DNA of 64,000 nt from Kordia algicida OT-1 (GTDB lineage Bacteria; Bacteroidota; Bacteroidia; Flavobacteriales; Flavobacteriaceae), in NCBI RefSeq assembly GCF_000154725.1, contig NZ_DS544873.1, positions 491,569-555,568 of the forward strand, given 5' to 3'. This document shows positions 26,932 through 35,939 of this stretch, piece after piece. Under the pieces are notes generated by a model. That model had not been told where the DNA came from. It saw only the letters and a program-made list of their open reading frames with translations, and ran no database searches. How positions within the stretch are numbered: position 1 is the first letter of the stretch; each line of letters opens with the position of its first letter. Position numbers and translations under genes: made by a program.

Positions 26932-27498
26932 TTAAGGTTGCGCTTTAGAGTGTTGTTTTTGAACGGTAGTCATGGTTCCTCTAGAAGTTTTCGGATCGGT
27001 ATCAACCAAGAAAACATTAATAGCACCAATACTATTTATATCTAAGGCTGGCGGTGTTTGATCGATGAAGATTGATTTCTGACCAAAATAAATTTCAATA
27101 GGATAATACAAGCAATTATTAGCAGATGCTTTATCATCTTGATTAAAAATTACATAAATATTAATTTGATAATTATTGGTTACATACAATGATAAGTTGT
27201 ATTTAATAATAAAATCATTGTTGGTAATTCCGAGTCCTGCATTAAGCAATACCACAGTACGAATGTATAAGTAATCCACGTTTTCATTGTCCTGTAAAAT
27301 ATACGCATCTGTAATAGGCGGAATCAACATTGTACTTAGCACATTTTTGAAATTAGTTCTTGGTACATGTCCTGGTTCGCTGAGCGTAAATCGGAAAAAC
27401 TTTTTTCCTGTATACGGTTCCTGCGCTTCTTGAAGTCTCGTTAATATGTTTCCAGGAACACCTTGTTCTAGGACTTCTGCTTGTGGAGAATCACTCAT
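26932..27498 (-). CDS. Hypothetical protein upstream of the TPR kinase
   Basis: This 188-aa protein has no signal peptide or membrane helix. It is rich in beta-prone stretches (NKFFRFTLSEPGH-like start near residue 34, YLYIRTVVLLNAGLGI, YQINIYVIFNQDD, YYPIEIYFGQKSIFI), so a beta-sandwich is likely. I do not recognise the family. The 23-bp gap to the kinase suggests a shared transcript. Its role may be linked to the nearby R-body genes, but only position supports that. Confidence 0.6.
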   Translation of the reverse strand: MSDSPQAEVLEQGVPGNILTRLQEAQEPYTGKKFFRFTLSEPGHVPRTNFKNVLSTMLIPPITDAYILQDNENVDYLYIRTVVLLNAGLGITNNDFIIKYNLSLYVTNNYQINIYVIFNQDDKASANNCLYYPIEIYFGQKSIFIDQTPPALDINSIGAINVFLVDTDPKTSRGTMTTVQKQHSKAQP

Positions 27499-27979
27499 AA
27501 ATGTAGGGTTTGGTTAGTTATTCAACGCTCTTTATGATAAAAGAGGTTTTGTGTATTTAATAGTATGGCTTCTCTAAAAATAAGTAAAATATAAGATATA
27601 TGTATTGTAAAAACTTACATTTTTTGTGATTTTGTCAATGATTTTATGTGCGTAAAAAAGAGCATTTTAGTTAGAATCCTAAAAAAATACTACAAAAAAA
27701 TACGGAAGATTTATTTATTAAAACAACCTTAAAAATTATGGGTAACGTTTTTTTAATCTGAGAACTAACTGCTAAAAGAAAAAGTGTCAGCTAAAAATAG
27801 ACACTTATTTAATAGTTAATTAAACAACGTCATTTAGGTAAAATAATTATTTTATTGTAAGTTAGTAGAGGTAATAAGTAGAATATGATTCTTCACTATT
27901 TGTAAAAATAAACAACTATACTAACCACATAGATTTTACAGAAATGGGGAAGTATTGCATTCAATAATTAGGGGAATAC
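27499..27979. other. Gene-free region with a small hairpin
   Basis: This divergent intergenic region has no ORF. A 7-bp hairpin AAGTGTC/GACACTT (27782-27806) is the only structure seen. Promoters for 26932-27498 (minus) and for 27980 (plus) must lie here. Confidence 0.5.
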
Positions 27980-30391
27980 ATGAAAAAAGTACTAATGGCA
28001 TTGGTGTTTATCATCATTAGCAATAAGGTGGCTCATTGTCAGCACACTATAGAAGGTGTTGTGACAGATGAGAACGAAGTGCCACTTCCTGACGTATTTA
28101 TAAGTATTTTGAAAGGAGATGAGCTTATAAAAAATCTCATTACCGATAGTATCGGATCTTACAAAATTGAAAATTTAAAAAGCGGAATTTACAAGCTGAA
28201 TTTTAGTTATATTGGATATGTAGATTCCATCTTACAAATTGATCTTCAAAAAAATACCATTCAGAATTTTACATTTAAAAATGCTACAGAATTAGCTGCC
28301 GTAGTTATTACTGCTGAAAAAAGCGTGATAGAACGTAAAACGGACCGATTGCGTTTTAATGTTGCCAATTCTGACTTAATTATTGGAAGTAGCGTTTGGG
28401 AAACTTTAAACAAAACACCTTTTGTCGCTACGAATGAAAATGGAAGTATCGAAATTGCAGGAACAAGCGGCGTTATTGTATATGTAAATGGTCGGAAAAA
28501 ACGACTTTCTGGAGAAGTTTTGATGAATTATCTTAAAAGTTTGCCTGCCGATAACTTAGAAGCTGTTGAAGTGATAACCACGCCTTCTAGTAGGTTTGAA
28601 GCTGAAGGTGGTGCAGGAATTATCAATATTGTAACCAAAAACAGTAAAGAAGAAGGTTTGATAGGAAATGCAAGCTTAAGTGCACGACAAACACGCTTAT
28701 TTTCGGAAGCAGGAAGTATCTATCTCAATTACAGGAAATCAAAGTGGAATCTTTACTCAACGGCATATCTGAGCAACCGAGAACGCTTAACAAATTATGA
28801 AAAAGACATCTTTTATCCTAGTTCTACAACAGATTTACAAACACGCTTTATAGATCGTAAAAACACGTCAAAAACACTCTTTTCAGGTGCAAACTTTGGC
28901 GTCGATTATGAAATCAATTCAAAACACATTGTCGGAATGTTATTTGAATATTCTGGTGCTGATGAAAATCAAAAACGCGATGCAATCAGTAAAGATTCGT
29001 ATGCTACGAGCGATTCGCTGACATTCACTAGAAACCGTGATGAAGCTACAGATTACAATTATTCACTCAACCTAAATTATCAAGGAAAACTTGACGAAAA
29101 CGGAACACTTTTAATAGCTGATGTTGACTTTTTAGAATTTTCTTCTGATAATGCTGGCGTGAGTAAAACAGATGTCGTTACGTTAGATACCAACGATATT
29201 TTGTACGTGCGCGATTGGTTTCGAAATGCTACTATTCAAGACATTACAAACACCTCATTTCGAGTAGATTTAGAATTACCGATCAATGACAAAATCTCAG
29301 TAGAAACAGGCATGAAATTTTCATTCTCTAACGTTGATAACGACTTGGATTTTGATGATAGAGACATATCAGGAATGACTTGGATAGACGATCCGACGCG
29401 AAGTAATTTCTTTGAATACGACGAAAATATCAATGCCTTTTATGCGCTTATCAATCATGAACTTAGCGAAAAATGGTCATACCAATTCGGAACACGTTTT
29501 GAAAACACCGTTGCCAAAGGAAGACTTGAAGGATCTACGGTTGTTGACAGAAACTACACAAATTTCTTCCCAACGGCATTTTTAAAATACCGACCAAGCA
29601 ACAAACATAGTTTTGTATTTTCTGTATCAAGCAGAATTACCCGACCGAGCTTTTGGGATGTAAATCCATTTCGAGAATACACGACTGACAAAGCTTTTTT
29701 TGAAGGAAATCCGTTTTTAAATCCTTCTCGATATTACAGACAAGAAGTAAGCTACACCAAAGGATCAGGAAAAGTGCGTGTCGTGGCGCAAATTGCAGCA
29801 AGTCAGTTGGTTGGCGAAATATTCTCACTTCCTTTCAAATCGGAAGAAGGCATCATTATCAACAGAAAAACAAATTATGGAAACAAATATTCGTACTCAG
29901 GAAGTGTCACCATGGCAACTAGAGTACAACCTTGGTGGCGCTTAAACGCAACCTCACTTTTTGGTCATGTGCAAACTACAGGAAGTTATGCAGATGATAC
30001 AATAACTATTGACAGTAATACGTTATTATTTAGTCTTACTGCGAATCAGACTTTTACCATATCAAAAGTAAAAGGAATCTCCCTAACTGTATTCGCAAAA
30101 AACACTTTCCCCTTTACATTGGTTAATACCGAAATCGGTAATCGACTAGAAACAGAAATTGCAATACGAAAAAATATTGGAAACTTCAGTTTATCACTCT
30201 CAGGGCGTGATTTATTCCGAAGTAACAAAGACCAATATGACATTCGTGTAGGTGATATTCGTATCAATGATATCAACTACCATGATACCCGAAGTATCGC
30301 CTTTGCAGTGCGCTATGCTTTTGGAAAATCAACGGTAAAAGATCAACGATACAGAGACACCGGAAATAGTGATATTCAACGACGTTTGTAA
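27980..30391 (+). CDS. Outer-membrane beta-barrel protein with carboxypeptidase-like domain
   Basis: The 803-aa protein has a signal peptide (ALVFIIISNKVAHC|Q), a carboxypeptidase D regulatory-like domain (about 22-105: IEGVVTDENEVPLPDVFIS, GSYKIENLKSGIYKLNFSYIGY), a plug-like domain (TTPSSRFEAEGGAGIINIVTK) and a C-terminal beta-barrel. This is the TonB-receptor-related family common in Bacteroidota. The substrate is unknown. It ends 111 bp before a RiPP precursor on the same strand, so it may belong to that locus as a transport partner, but there is no overlap to prove it. Confidence 0.85.
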   Translation: MKKVLMALVFIIISNKVAHCQHTIEGVVTDENEVPLPDVFISILKGDELIKNLITDSIGSYKIENLKSGIYKLNFSYIGYVDSILQIDLQKNTIQNFTFKNATELAAVVITAEKSVIERKTDRLRFNVANSDLIIGSSVWETLNKTPFVATNENGSIEIAGTSGVIVYVNGRKKRLSGEVLMNYLKSLPADNLEAVEVITTPSSRFEAEGGAGIINIVTKNSKEEGLIGNASLSARQTRLFSEAGSIYLNYRKSKWNLYSTAYLSNRERLTNYEKDIFYPSSTTDLQTRFIDRKNTSKTLFSGANFGVDYEINSKHIVGMLFEYSGADENQKRDAISKDSYATSDSLTFTRNRDEATDYNYSLNLNYQGKLDENGTLLIADVDFLEFSSDNAGVSKTDVVTLDTNDILYVRDWFRNATIQDITNTSFRVDLELPINDKISVETGMKFSFSNVDNDLDFDDRDISGMTWIDDPTRSNFFEYDENINAFYALINHELSEKWSYQFGTRFENTVAKGRLEGSTVVDRNYTNFFPTAFLKYRPSNKHSFVFSVSSRITRPSFWDVNPFREYTTDKAFFEGNPFLNPSRYYRQEVSYTKGSGKVRVVAQIAASQLVGEIFSLPFKSEEGIIINRKTNYGNKYSYSGSVTMATRVQPWWRLNATSLFGHVQTTGSYADDTITIDSNTLLFSLTANQTFTISKVKGISLTVFAKNTFPFTLVNTEIGNRLETEIAIRKNIGNFSLSLSGRDLFRSNKDQYDIRVGDIRINDINYHDTRSIAFAVRYAFGKSTVKDQRYRDTGNSDIQRRL

Positions 30392-30502
30392 ACGTTGGAT
30401 TCAACATATAAAAGAAAGTTTTTTTCATTTTACTCATAAAATGAAGGGCAATTGTCATGTCCTTACTGATGACAGATTTATTAACCATTTAAATTTTTAA
30501 CG

Positions 30503-30763
30503 ATGAAGAAAAATTCAAAAATCACTTCAAACTTAAAATCAAAAGAAGTTGTAAACAAAGCGTTAAGCAACTCTAATGAAGACCAACTAGACCTTTACCA
30601 AGCAATTTTTGGAGGTAAAGCTAGTGCAAATTGTCCAGTAGTTGCTGTAAGCGCAAAAGCGTCTAGAGCTTCTGGTTATGACAAGATTGATACTTTCCTA
30701 CAGGCTGCGCCAATGGATCCTGGAGCTCCTGCTTCACCAGCGTCAGACTCTCCATTAGGATAG
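30503..30763 (+). CDS. RiPP precursor peptide of the radical SAM locus
   Basis: This 86-aa peptide has a charged leader (MKKNSKITSNLKSKEVVNKA, then NEDQLDLYQAIFGG) with a GG at 37-38, and a core rich in Ala, Ser and Pro that ends PMDPGAPASPASDSPLG. The core has a single Cys (C44) and two aromatic three-residue sites, Y59-D60-K61 and F65-L66-Q67. Such sites are typical targets of cyclophane-forming radical SAM enzymes. The next gene encodes that type of enzyme. A strong terminator after the stop would give more precursor than enzyme mRNA. Precursor status is inferred from size, composition and context. Confidence 0.75.
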   Translation: MKKNSKITSNLKSKEVVNKALSNSNEDQLDLYQAIFGGKASANCPVVAVSAKASRASGYDKIDTFLQAAPMDPGAPASPASDSPLG

Positions 30764-30771
30764 TACAATTT

Positions 30772-30810
30772 ACTAGATAATCTCTATCATTAGAGATTAT
30801 CTAGTTTTTT
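30772..30810 (+). terminator. Strong intra-operon terminator after the RiPP precursor
   Basis: A perfect 14-bp stem (ACTAGATAATCTCT 30772-30785, AGAGATTATCTAGT 30792-30805) is followed by six T. It lies between precursor and maturase genes, the usual place for partial termination in RiPP operons. Confidence 0.9.
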
Positions 30811-30839
30811 CAAAAAAACACTCAGATAAAAAAATAGTT

Positions 30840-32099
30840 ATGTATAGCGTCACTTCTTTTGTTTTAAAAATTGTTAGCAGATGTAATCTGAATTGTTCCT
30901 ATTGTTATATGTACAATATGGGCGATCAAACGTATTTAAAACAACCAAAATTTATGTCACTCGAAACGGTACAAGCTTTTGCCGATAAACTGAAAAGTTA
31001 TTGTAATAGCACCGGAATCGACTTTGTTCAAATTATATTTCACGGTGGCGAACCTTTATTGGCGAAACCAGCATATTTTGAAAAATGTGTAGCTATTTTT
31101 AAAACTACCATTCCCGAAATAGAATACGTATTTACCATACAAACCAATGGCGTTACGCTTGATGATAACTGGTATCAATTATTACAAAAACTAAATATTT
31201 CTATTGGAATCAGTATTGATGGACCAGAAAAATACCATGATGAATATCGTGTATTCCACAATGGAAAAGGTTCGTATACACAAGTAGCAAAAGCCATTCA
31301 ATTGGGCAAAAAATATAATCTAAGAGGTTTATTATTAGTCGTAAATATTAATATTCCGATAGAAGAATTGTATGCCGAAATGAAAAAGTTAGACGTAAAC
31401 AGTCTCAACTTATTATTGCCTGACGGACACTACGATCAAGCACCTTTTGGATTGGATGTCAATAGATGGAATGATAAAAATTATACGCCATACGCCGATT
31501 GGTTTATAGGACTGTACAAAATTTGGAAGCAAGACAAAGAGCGTCCGAGTATCTATTTCTTTGAAACCTTGGTCAAAATGATTATGGGACAAGAAGGAAT
31601 TGGAAATCAGCTTATTGGAAGGCGTACAAATGGTGTCGTTGTCTTAGAATCTGATGGAAGCGTTGAGGTTGTTGACTCACTTCGCGCGTGTTTTGAAGGT
31701 ATTACTAGAAATGAAATTAATGTAAATACGCACCAACTTGAAGATTTATTTGAAAATGATACATTTCAATTGTATTACAGAGCACACGACAACGTTTGTG
31801 AGCAATGTCTAAATTGTCCTGTATATGATATTTGTGGTGGCGGATTTTTAGGACATCGCTATTCTGATGAAAACGGATTTGACAATCCAACGATGTATTG
31901 CCAAGATATGGTGCGCTTAATTACGTTTATTCAAAATGATATTTTGGCGTCTTTACCAGCCGAATCGGTAGCACAATTAGATATTGAACCTTTAGTATAC
32001 AAAGAAATCATCAATAGTTTTGACGAAGAAAACGACATCAAAATTGATCCTGAAGTGCAACAAACCTTAGTTTCATTCAAAAAAGAATTGCAGGCATGA
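30840..32099 (+). CDS. Radical SAM/SPASM peptide maturase, FxsB-like
   Basis: The 419-aa enzyme has the radical SAM cluster motif C15-x3-C19-x2-C22 (CNLNCSYCYMYN), the GGE motif (IIFHGGEPLL) and a SPASM domain (VCEQCLNCPVYDICGGGFLGHRYS, with a late Cys in MYCQDM). The C-x2-C-x2-C-x5-C-GGG-x-HRY form resembles FxsB/cyclophane synthases, which join an aromatic ring to a nearby beta-carbon in a precursor peptide. The target is very likely the 86-aa peptide encoded just upstream. It overlaps the next gene by 4 bp (ATGA), tying it to the four oxygenase-like genes. Confidence 0.88.
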   Translation: MYSVTSFVLKIVSRCNLNCSYCYMYNMGDQTYLKQPKFMSLETVQAFADKLKSYCNSTGIDFVQIIFHGGEPLLAKPAYFEKCVAIFKTTIPEIEYVFTIQTNGVTLDDNWYQLLQKLNISIGISIDGPEKYHDEYRVFHNGKGSYTQVAKAIQLGKKYNLRGLLLVVNINIPIEELYAEMKKLDVNSLNLLLPDGHYDQAPFGLDVNRWNDKNYTPYADWFIGLYKIWKQDKERPSIYFFETLVKMIMGQEGIGNQLIGRRTNGVVVLESDGSVEVVDSLRACFEGITRNEINVNTHQLEDLFENDTFQLYYRAHDNVCEQCLNCPVYDICGGGFLGHRYSDENGFDNPTMYCQDMVRLITFIQNDILASLPAESVAQLDIEPLVYKEIINSFDEENDIKIDPEVQQTLVSFKKELQA

Positions 32100-32932
32100 A
32101 ACTACACAAAGGAGTACAATTATTTACAGGAATACAAAATGTTGCCGATCAACTCTACGTCAACACAGGAACACAACTTGTAGAAACTTACAAAGGCGCA
32201 AACTACTTTGAAGATTCATACATTCCGTTACAAACATGGCGTTCACCTGCTACTGAAGAAGTACAAACTCTTGTCGGAAAAGACAAACAGCAGTTTGATT
32301 ATCGTAAAAGTTTGTATATAGGAATGCTTCCTGAAAAACTAAAAAATGACTTTCATCAACTTGGTTTACACGATTTAGAAGATGCATACGAGGTAATGCC
32401 AACATTTGAAAAAAATAAAGATCAAGTAAAAAAGATCAATCAACAATTACATGAGTTTCTAGGAGAATTATCATCTGAAAACAATTTTAAATTTCACAAA
32501 ATTACTTATGCCATTCCCAACAGAGAAACCATGACGAGTTTTCATGTAGAAGGTGCATTTTTATATTTAGGCTTGCATATCGATCAAAGTAGAGCTTTTA
32601 GCATTCATACCGCACACAAATCGGGCAATAGAGTTTGTATCAATTTAAGCAGTGAAACCAGAACGTTGATCTATACAAATCTCACCATGATTCAAGTATA
32701 TAATATGCTTCGAGATAAAATGGACTTACAAAAAACACCGTTAAATCCAGACAATATCGCACAGCATTTTTACACACATTACCCAACATATCCTGTAGCA
32801 AAAATTGCGGTAAAACCTTATCAATTTTACGTGGCACCAACGGATAATTTTTTTCATGATGGATCTACAACAGGTACAAAAAATATAGACATTACTATGG
32901 TGTATACAGGCAAATTCGATCAACTTCCTTAA
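32096..32932 (+). CDS. Putative Fe(II)/2-oxoglutarate-type oxygenase of the RiPP locus, copy 1
   Basis: This 278-aa protein is the first of four tandem paralogues. A candidate metal triad is H161-x-D163 (GLHIDQS) with a distal H254 (FFHDGST), followed by a beta-strand block ending DITMVYTGKF. The conserved SGNRVCINLSSETR could bind the co-substrate. I do not recognise a named family. This copy has HID where the others have HND and is shorter, so it may have another role. Hydroxylation or other oxidation of the precursor is the natural inference. It is coupled to the radical SAM gene by a 4-bp overlap. Confidence 0.6.
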   Translation: MKLHKGVQLFTGIQNVADQLYVNTGTQLVETYKGANYFEDSYIPLQTWRSPATEEVQTLVGKDKQQFDYRKSLYIGMLPEKLKNDFHQLGLHDLEDAYEVMPTFEKNKDQVKKINQQLHEFLGELSSENNFKFHKITYAIPNRETMTSFHVEGAFLYLGLHIDQSRAFSIHTAHKSGNRVCINLSSETRTLIYTNLTMIQVYNMLRDKMDLQKTPLNPDNIAQHFYTHYPTYPVAKIAVKPYQFYVAPTDNFFHDGSTTGTKNIDITMVYTGKFDQLP

Positions 32933-32944
32933 TACAGTATTCTT

Positions 32945-33826
32945 ATGGAAATCATACAAAACGGCATACGATTACACAGCGATTTAAATCATTTTTTTGA
33001 TGAAGTTCGCATCAATTCAGGAACGATTCATCATTCACAACAAGAAAAAAGTAAAGTCAATTACCTAGATTGGTCTTTTGTGCCTCAATATGAAGAAAAT
33101 GCCTATGTTGTAAAGCGTGATTGGCGAAAACTGACCGACAAAGAAATCAAGGCACTCACAGCTTCTTCTAACAGAAATTATTACAATACAATTTATGTCG
33201 GAGCTATTTCAGAGGAATTAAAACAGATTTTTGATGACTTAAAATTTAAAGAATGTCAACGACCAGAAGATGTAAAAGAATGCATGAAGCGCGATCATGA
33301 TTTGACGCTAAAACTTAGCAATACTATGCAAAAGTATCTAACAAATTTTGCCAACGGGAAACCATTTCATTTTCACTTTATTGGTGCAAATCTTCCCAAT
33401 ATCGACATGGTAGCGGCAGATACGTATACGCTTCCAGAAGGTTTTCAAGAAGAAGACAAGAAATGCATGGGAATTCATAACGATGGCGCCGAATTGAGAA
33501 CCGTGCACCAAACCTATAAATCTGGCAATCGCTTCACGATTAATTTGGGGAATGAAACGCGTTACTTTTTATACGTAAATCTATCGCTGACACAAGCATT
33601 TAATATGCTCAAAAAGAAACTTGGTGTTTCTGTTGAACAGGTAGATTTATACAACATATCCAAACTATTTTTTAAATATTTTCCAGATTATCCAGTGATA
33701 AAAATTCCACAAAAGCCCTATCAATACTACATTGCGCCAACCGATCATTGTTTTCATGATGGCTCTACCTATGGAATGACAACTTTAGACACATTAATGA
33801 TTTACTTTGGAAAATTTCAATACTAA
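32945..33826 (+). CDS. Putative Fe(II)/2-oxoglutarate-type oxygenase of the RiPP locus, copy 2
   Basis: The 293-aa paralogue carries H178-N-D180 (GIHNDGAEL) and a distal H271 (CFHDGSTYG), with SGNRFTINLGNETRYFLYVN between. The N-terminal SGTIHHSQ and KRDWRKLTDKEI are shared with copies 3 and 4. It starts 12 bp after copy 1. Soluble and without a signal peptide, it should act in the cytoplasm. Function in peptide modification is inferred from context. Confidence 0.6.
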   Translation: MEIIQNGIRLHSDLNHFFDEVRINSGTIHHSQQEKSKVNYLDWSFVPQYEENAYVVKRDWRKLTDKEIKALTASSNRNYYNTIYVGAISEELKQIFDDLKFKECQRPEDVKECMKRDHDLTLKLSNTMQKYLTNFANGKPFHFHFIGANLPNIDMVAADTYTLPEGFQEEDKKCMGIHNDGAELRTVHQTYKSGNRFTINLGNETRYFLYVNLSLTQAFNMLKKKLGVSVEQVDLYNISKLFFKYFPDYPVIKIPQKPYQYYIAPTDHCFHDGSTYGMTTLDTLMIYFGKFQY

Positions 33827-33858
33827 TCTTATAACCAATAACCAAATACTACATCTAG

Positions 33859-34740
33859 ATGAAAATAAAAAGAAATATCATGGTTCACAATTCGCTTCCT
33901 GATGGTGCAAATGCGCTAATGATAAACTCAGGAACGGTTCATCATTCGCATCACAAAGCTGCTTTAGTCAGTTATTTAGATGAAGAATTCATTCCAGAAT
34001 ATTTAGATCATGCGTATGTAAACAAGCGCGATTGGAGAAACCTAACAGCAGAAGAACTTATTTGTATTACCGCAGATGATACACGGAACGATCATAATAC
34101 TGTGTATGTTGGAGAAATTCCTGAAGAACTCAAAACTTGTTTTAAAAATATAGGACTCGAAAAAAGTGTAGATAGAGATGAGGTTTTTGATCGTTTTGAA
34201 GCTACACCACAACTGACATTACGCGCAACGCAATTGCTCAATGAGTTTTTAGAGCCGCTTTCTAATGACAAAAATTTCAAATTTCATTGCATTGGTGTTA
34301 ATTATCCAAATGTAGAATTGGTTGCCGCAAATACAACCATGTTGCCAAAGGGTTTTAAGCAAGCAGAAAAGAAATTTTTAGGAATTCACAATGATGGTAC
34401 ACAACTGATGACGATAGAAAATGCACATACATTTGGCAATAGAATCAGTATCAATCTCGGAAAAGACACGCGATATCTGCTTTTTGTGAATTTGTCCTTA
34501 AAAGAAGCTTATAACATGCTTTCTGAAAAACTCGCTGCGGAAGAATTGGCAAAAGTGAATGTTTCTAATATTCCTAAATATTTCTTTGCGCATTTTCCAG
34601 ATTATCCAGTCATCAGAATACAACAAAAACCATATCAATATTACATTGCAGCAACCGACAATTTTTTCCATGACGGATCAACATTAGGCGGCACACACTT
34701 AGATGTATGTATTGTATACTTTGGAAGCTTTCAATATTAA
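33859..34740 (+). CDS. Putative Fe(II)/2-oxoglutarate-type oxygenase of the RiPP locus, copy 3
   Basis: The 293-aa paralogue has H177-N-D179 (GIHNDGTQL) and a distal H271 (FFHDGSTLG), with FGNRISINLGKDTRYLLFVN between. The N-terminal SGTVHHSHH and NKRDWRNLTAEEL match copies 2 and 4. It starts 32 bp after copy 2. Keeping three or four intact copies suggests each modifies a different residue or step. Confidence 0.6.
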   Translation: MKIKRNIMVHNSLPDGANALMINSGTVHHSHHKAALVSYLDEEFIPEYLDHAYVNKRDWRNLTAEELICITADDTRNDHNTVYVGEIPEELKTCFKNIGLEKSVDRDEVFDRFEATPQLTLRATQLLNEFLEPLSNDKNFKFHCIGVNYPNVELVAANTTMLPKGFKQAEKKFLGIHNDGTQLMTIENAHTFGNRISINLGKDTRYLLFVNLSLKEAYNMLSEKLAAEELAKVNVSNIPKYFFAHFPDYPVIRIQQKPYQYYIAATDNFFHDGSTLGGTHLDVCIVYFGSFQY

Positions 34741-34751
34741 AAACGTAGATT

Positions 34752-35645
34752 ATGACAGCAATCGCAACCGCAACAACTATAAAAAAAGGAATCGGAATTC
34801 ATACAAAATTGCCAAAAGGATTTGATGCTATTCAAATCAATTCGGGTGTTATTCATCATACCGATCATCAAGGTTCACAGGTAAACTATGAGCATTTCTC
34901 TTTTACGCCTTTGTATATTGATGAAGCGTATATTCCTAAACGTGATTGGCGATCTCTAGAAGCTTCTGAAATAAATATTTTGACATCCAATTCAGATTTA
35001 AAAGATCACAATCATATATATCTTGGGGAAATTCCAGAAAAAGCAAAACAATACATTAAAGAAATTGATTTTAGTTCTTGCAAAGGTAGAAATCATGTGA
35101 TGGATCGTTTTGCCGCGAACAAAGAACTCACAATGGCATTAAATGTGGAAATGAGTAATTTTTTGCAAACTATTTCTAATGACAAACCATTTCATCTGCA
35201 TTGTATTACCGCAAATTTACCTAACGTAGAAATGGTTGCTTGTGATATAACACGTTTGCCCGAAGATTTTACTATTCCTGAGAAAAAATATATGGGCATG
35301 CACAACGATGGTACACAATTTATGACCTTGCATACAACTTACAAACACGGCAATAGAATCTGTATCAATTTGGGGGAAGAAACACGCTACTTTTTATACA
35401 TCAATCTTTCGATGATTCAGGTGCATAATATGCTCAAAGAAGTCACGGATATCAGCAAAGTAAATGTGTACAATGTTGCAGAAACGTTCTTTAAACATTT
35501 TCCAGACTATCCTGTTATCAGAATGGCACAAGAACCTGGACAATATTACATTGCGCCAACTGACAATTGTTTCCATGATGGTTCAACCTTAGGAAATAAT
35601 AAGCTTGATATCAATATGGTATATTTTGGGAATTTTACGCATTAA
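34752..35645 (+). CDS. Putative Fe(II)/2-oxoglutarate-type oxygenase of the RiPP locus, copy 4
   Basis: The 297-aa paralogue has H184-N-D186 (GMHNDGTQF) and a distal H275 (CFHDGSTLG), with HGNRICINLGEETRYFLYIN between. It starts 11 bp after copy 3 and is the last gene of the operon; a hairpin follows at 35674. No transporter or protease for peptide export is encoded next to it. Confidence 0.6.
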   Translation: MTAIATATTIKKGIGIHTKLPKGFDAIQINSGVIHHTDHQGSQVNYEHFSFTPLYIDEAYIPKRDWRSLEASEINILTSNSDLKDHNHIYLGEIPEKAKQYIKEIDFSSCKGRNHVMDRFAANKELTMALNVEMSNFLQTISNDKPFHLHCITANLPNVEMVACDITRLPEDFTIPEKKYMGMHNDGTQFMTLHTTYKHGNRICINLGEETRYFLYINLSMIQVHNMLKEVTDISKVNVYNVAETFFKHFPDYPVIRMAQEPGQYYIAPTDNCFHDGSTLGNNKLDINMVYFGNFTH

Positions 35646-35673
35646 CTGAATTGAAAGATATAATGATTCAAGG

Positions 35674-35699
35674 ATTAAAAGATTATTCAATCTTTTAAT
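35674..35699 (+). terminator. Hairpin at the end of the RiPP operon
   Basis: An 11-bp perfect stem (ATTAAAAGATT 35674-35684, AATCTTTTAAT 35689-35699) lies 28 bp after copy 4. The T run is part of the stem, so the call is moderate. Confidence 0.5.
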
Positions 35700-35710
35700 T
35701 TACTAAAAAA

Positions 35711-35791
35711 ATCGTCAAGCTGAACTTGATTCAGCTTCTCATAATAATGCGTTTTATGTGTGATTCTGAGTCAAGCTCAGAATGACGCGAT
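35711..35791. repeat. Small palindromic REP-like repeat
   Basis: The 81-bp element has ends ATCGTCAAGCTGAA and (reversed) ATCGCGTCATTCTGAG. It contains two short palindromes, GCTGAACTTGATTCAGC and TTCTGAGTCAAGCTCAGAA. A fragment matching its GCTGAACTTGATTCAG core is inserted in MITE-like copy 2 near 59960. It is non-coding and lies at the end of an operon. Confidence 0.6.
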
Positions 35792-35939
35792 TTGTAAACT
35801 TTTATTTTTAGCTAAGCTAAAAAAAGTAGTATTGCGTATTGAGATATTAGTATTGAGAAATTTCAAACTTTAAGTCCGTAAACAAGCTAAAAAATCATTC
35901 AATCATTCAATTTTTTTAATCTTTTAATCCAACCAAAAC

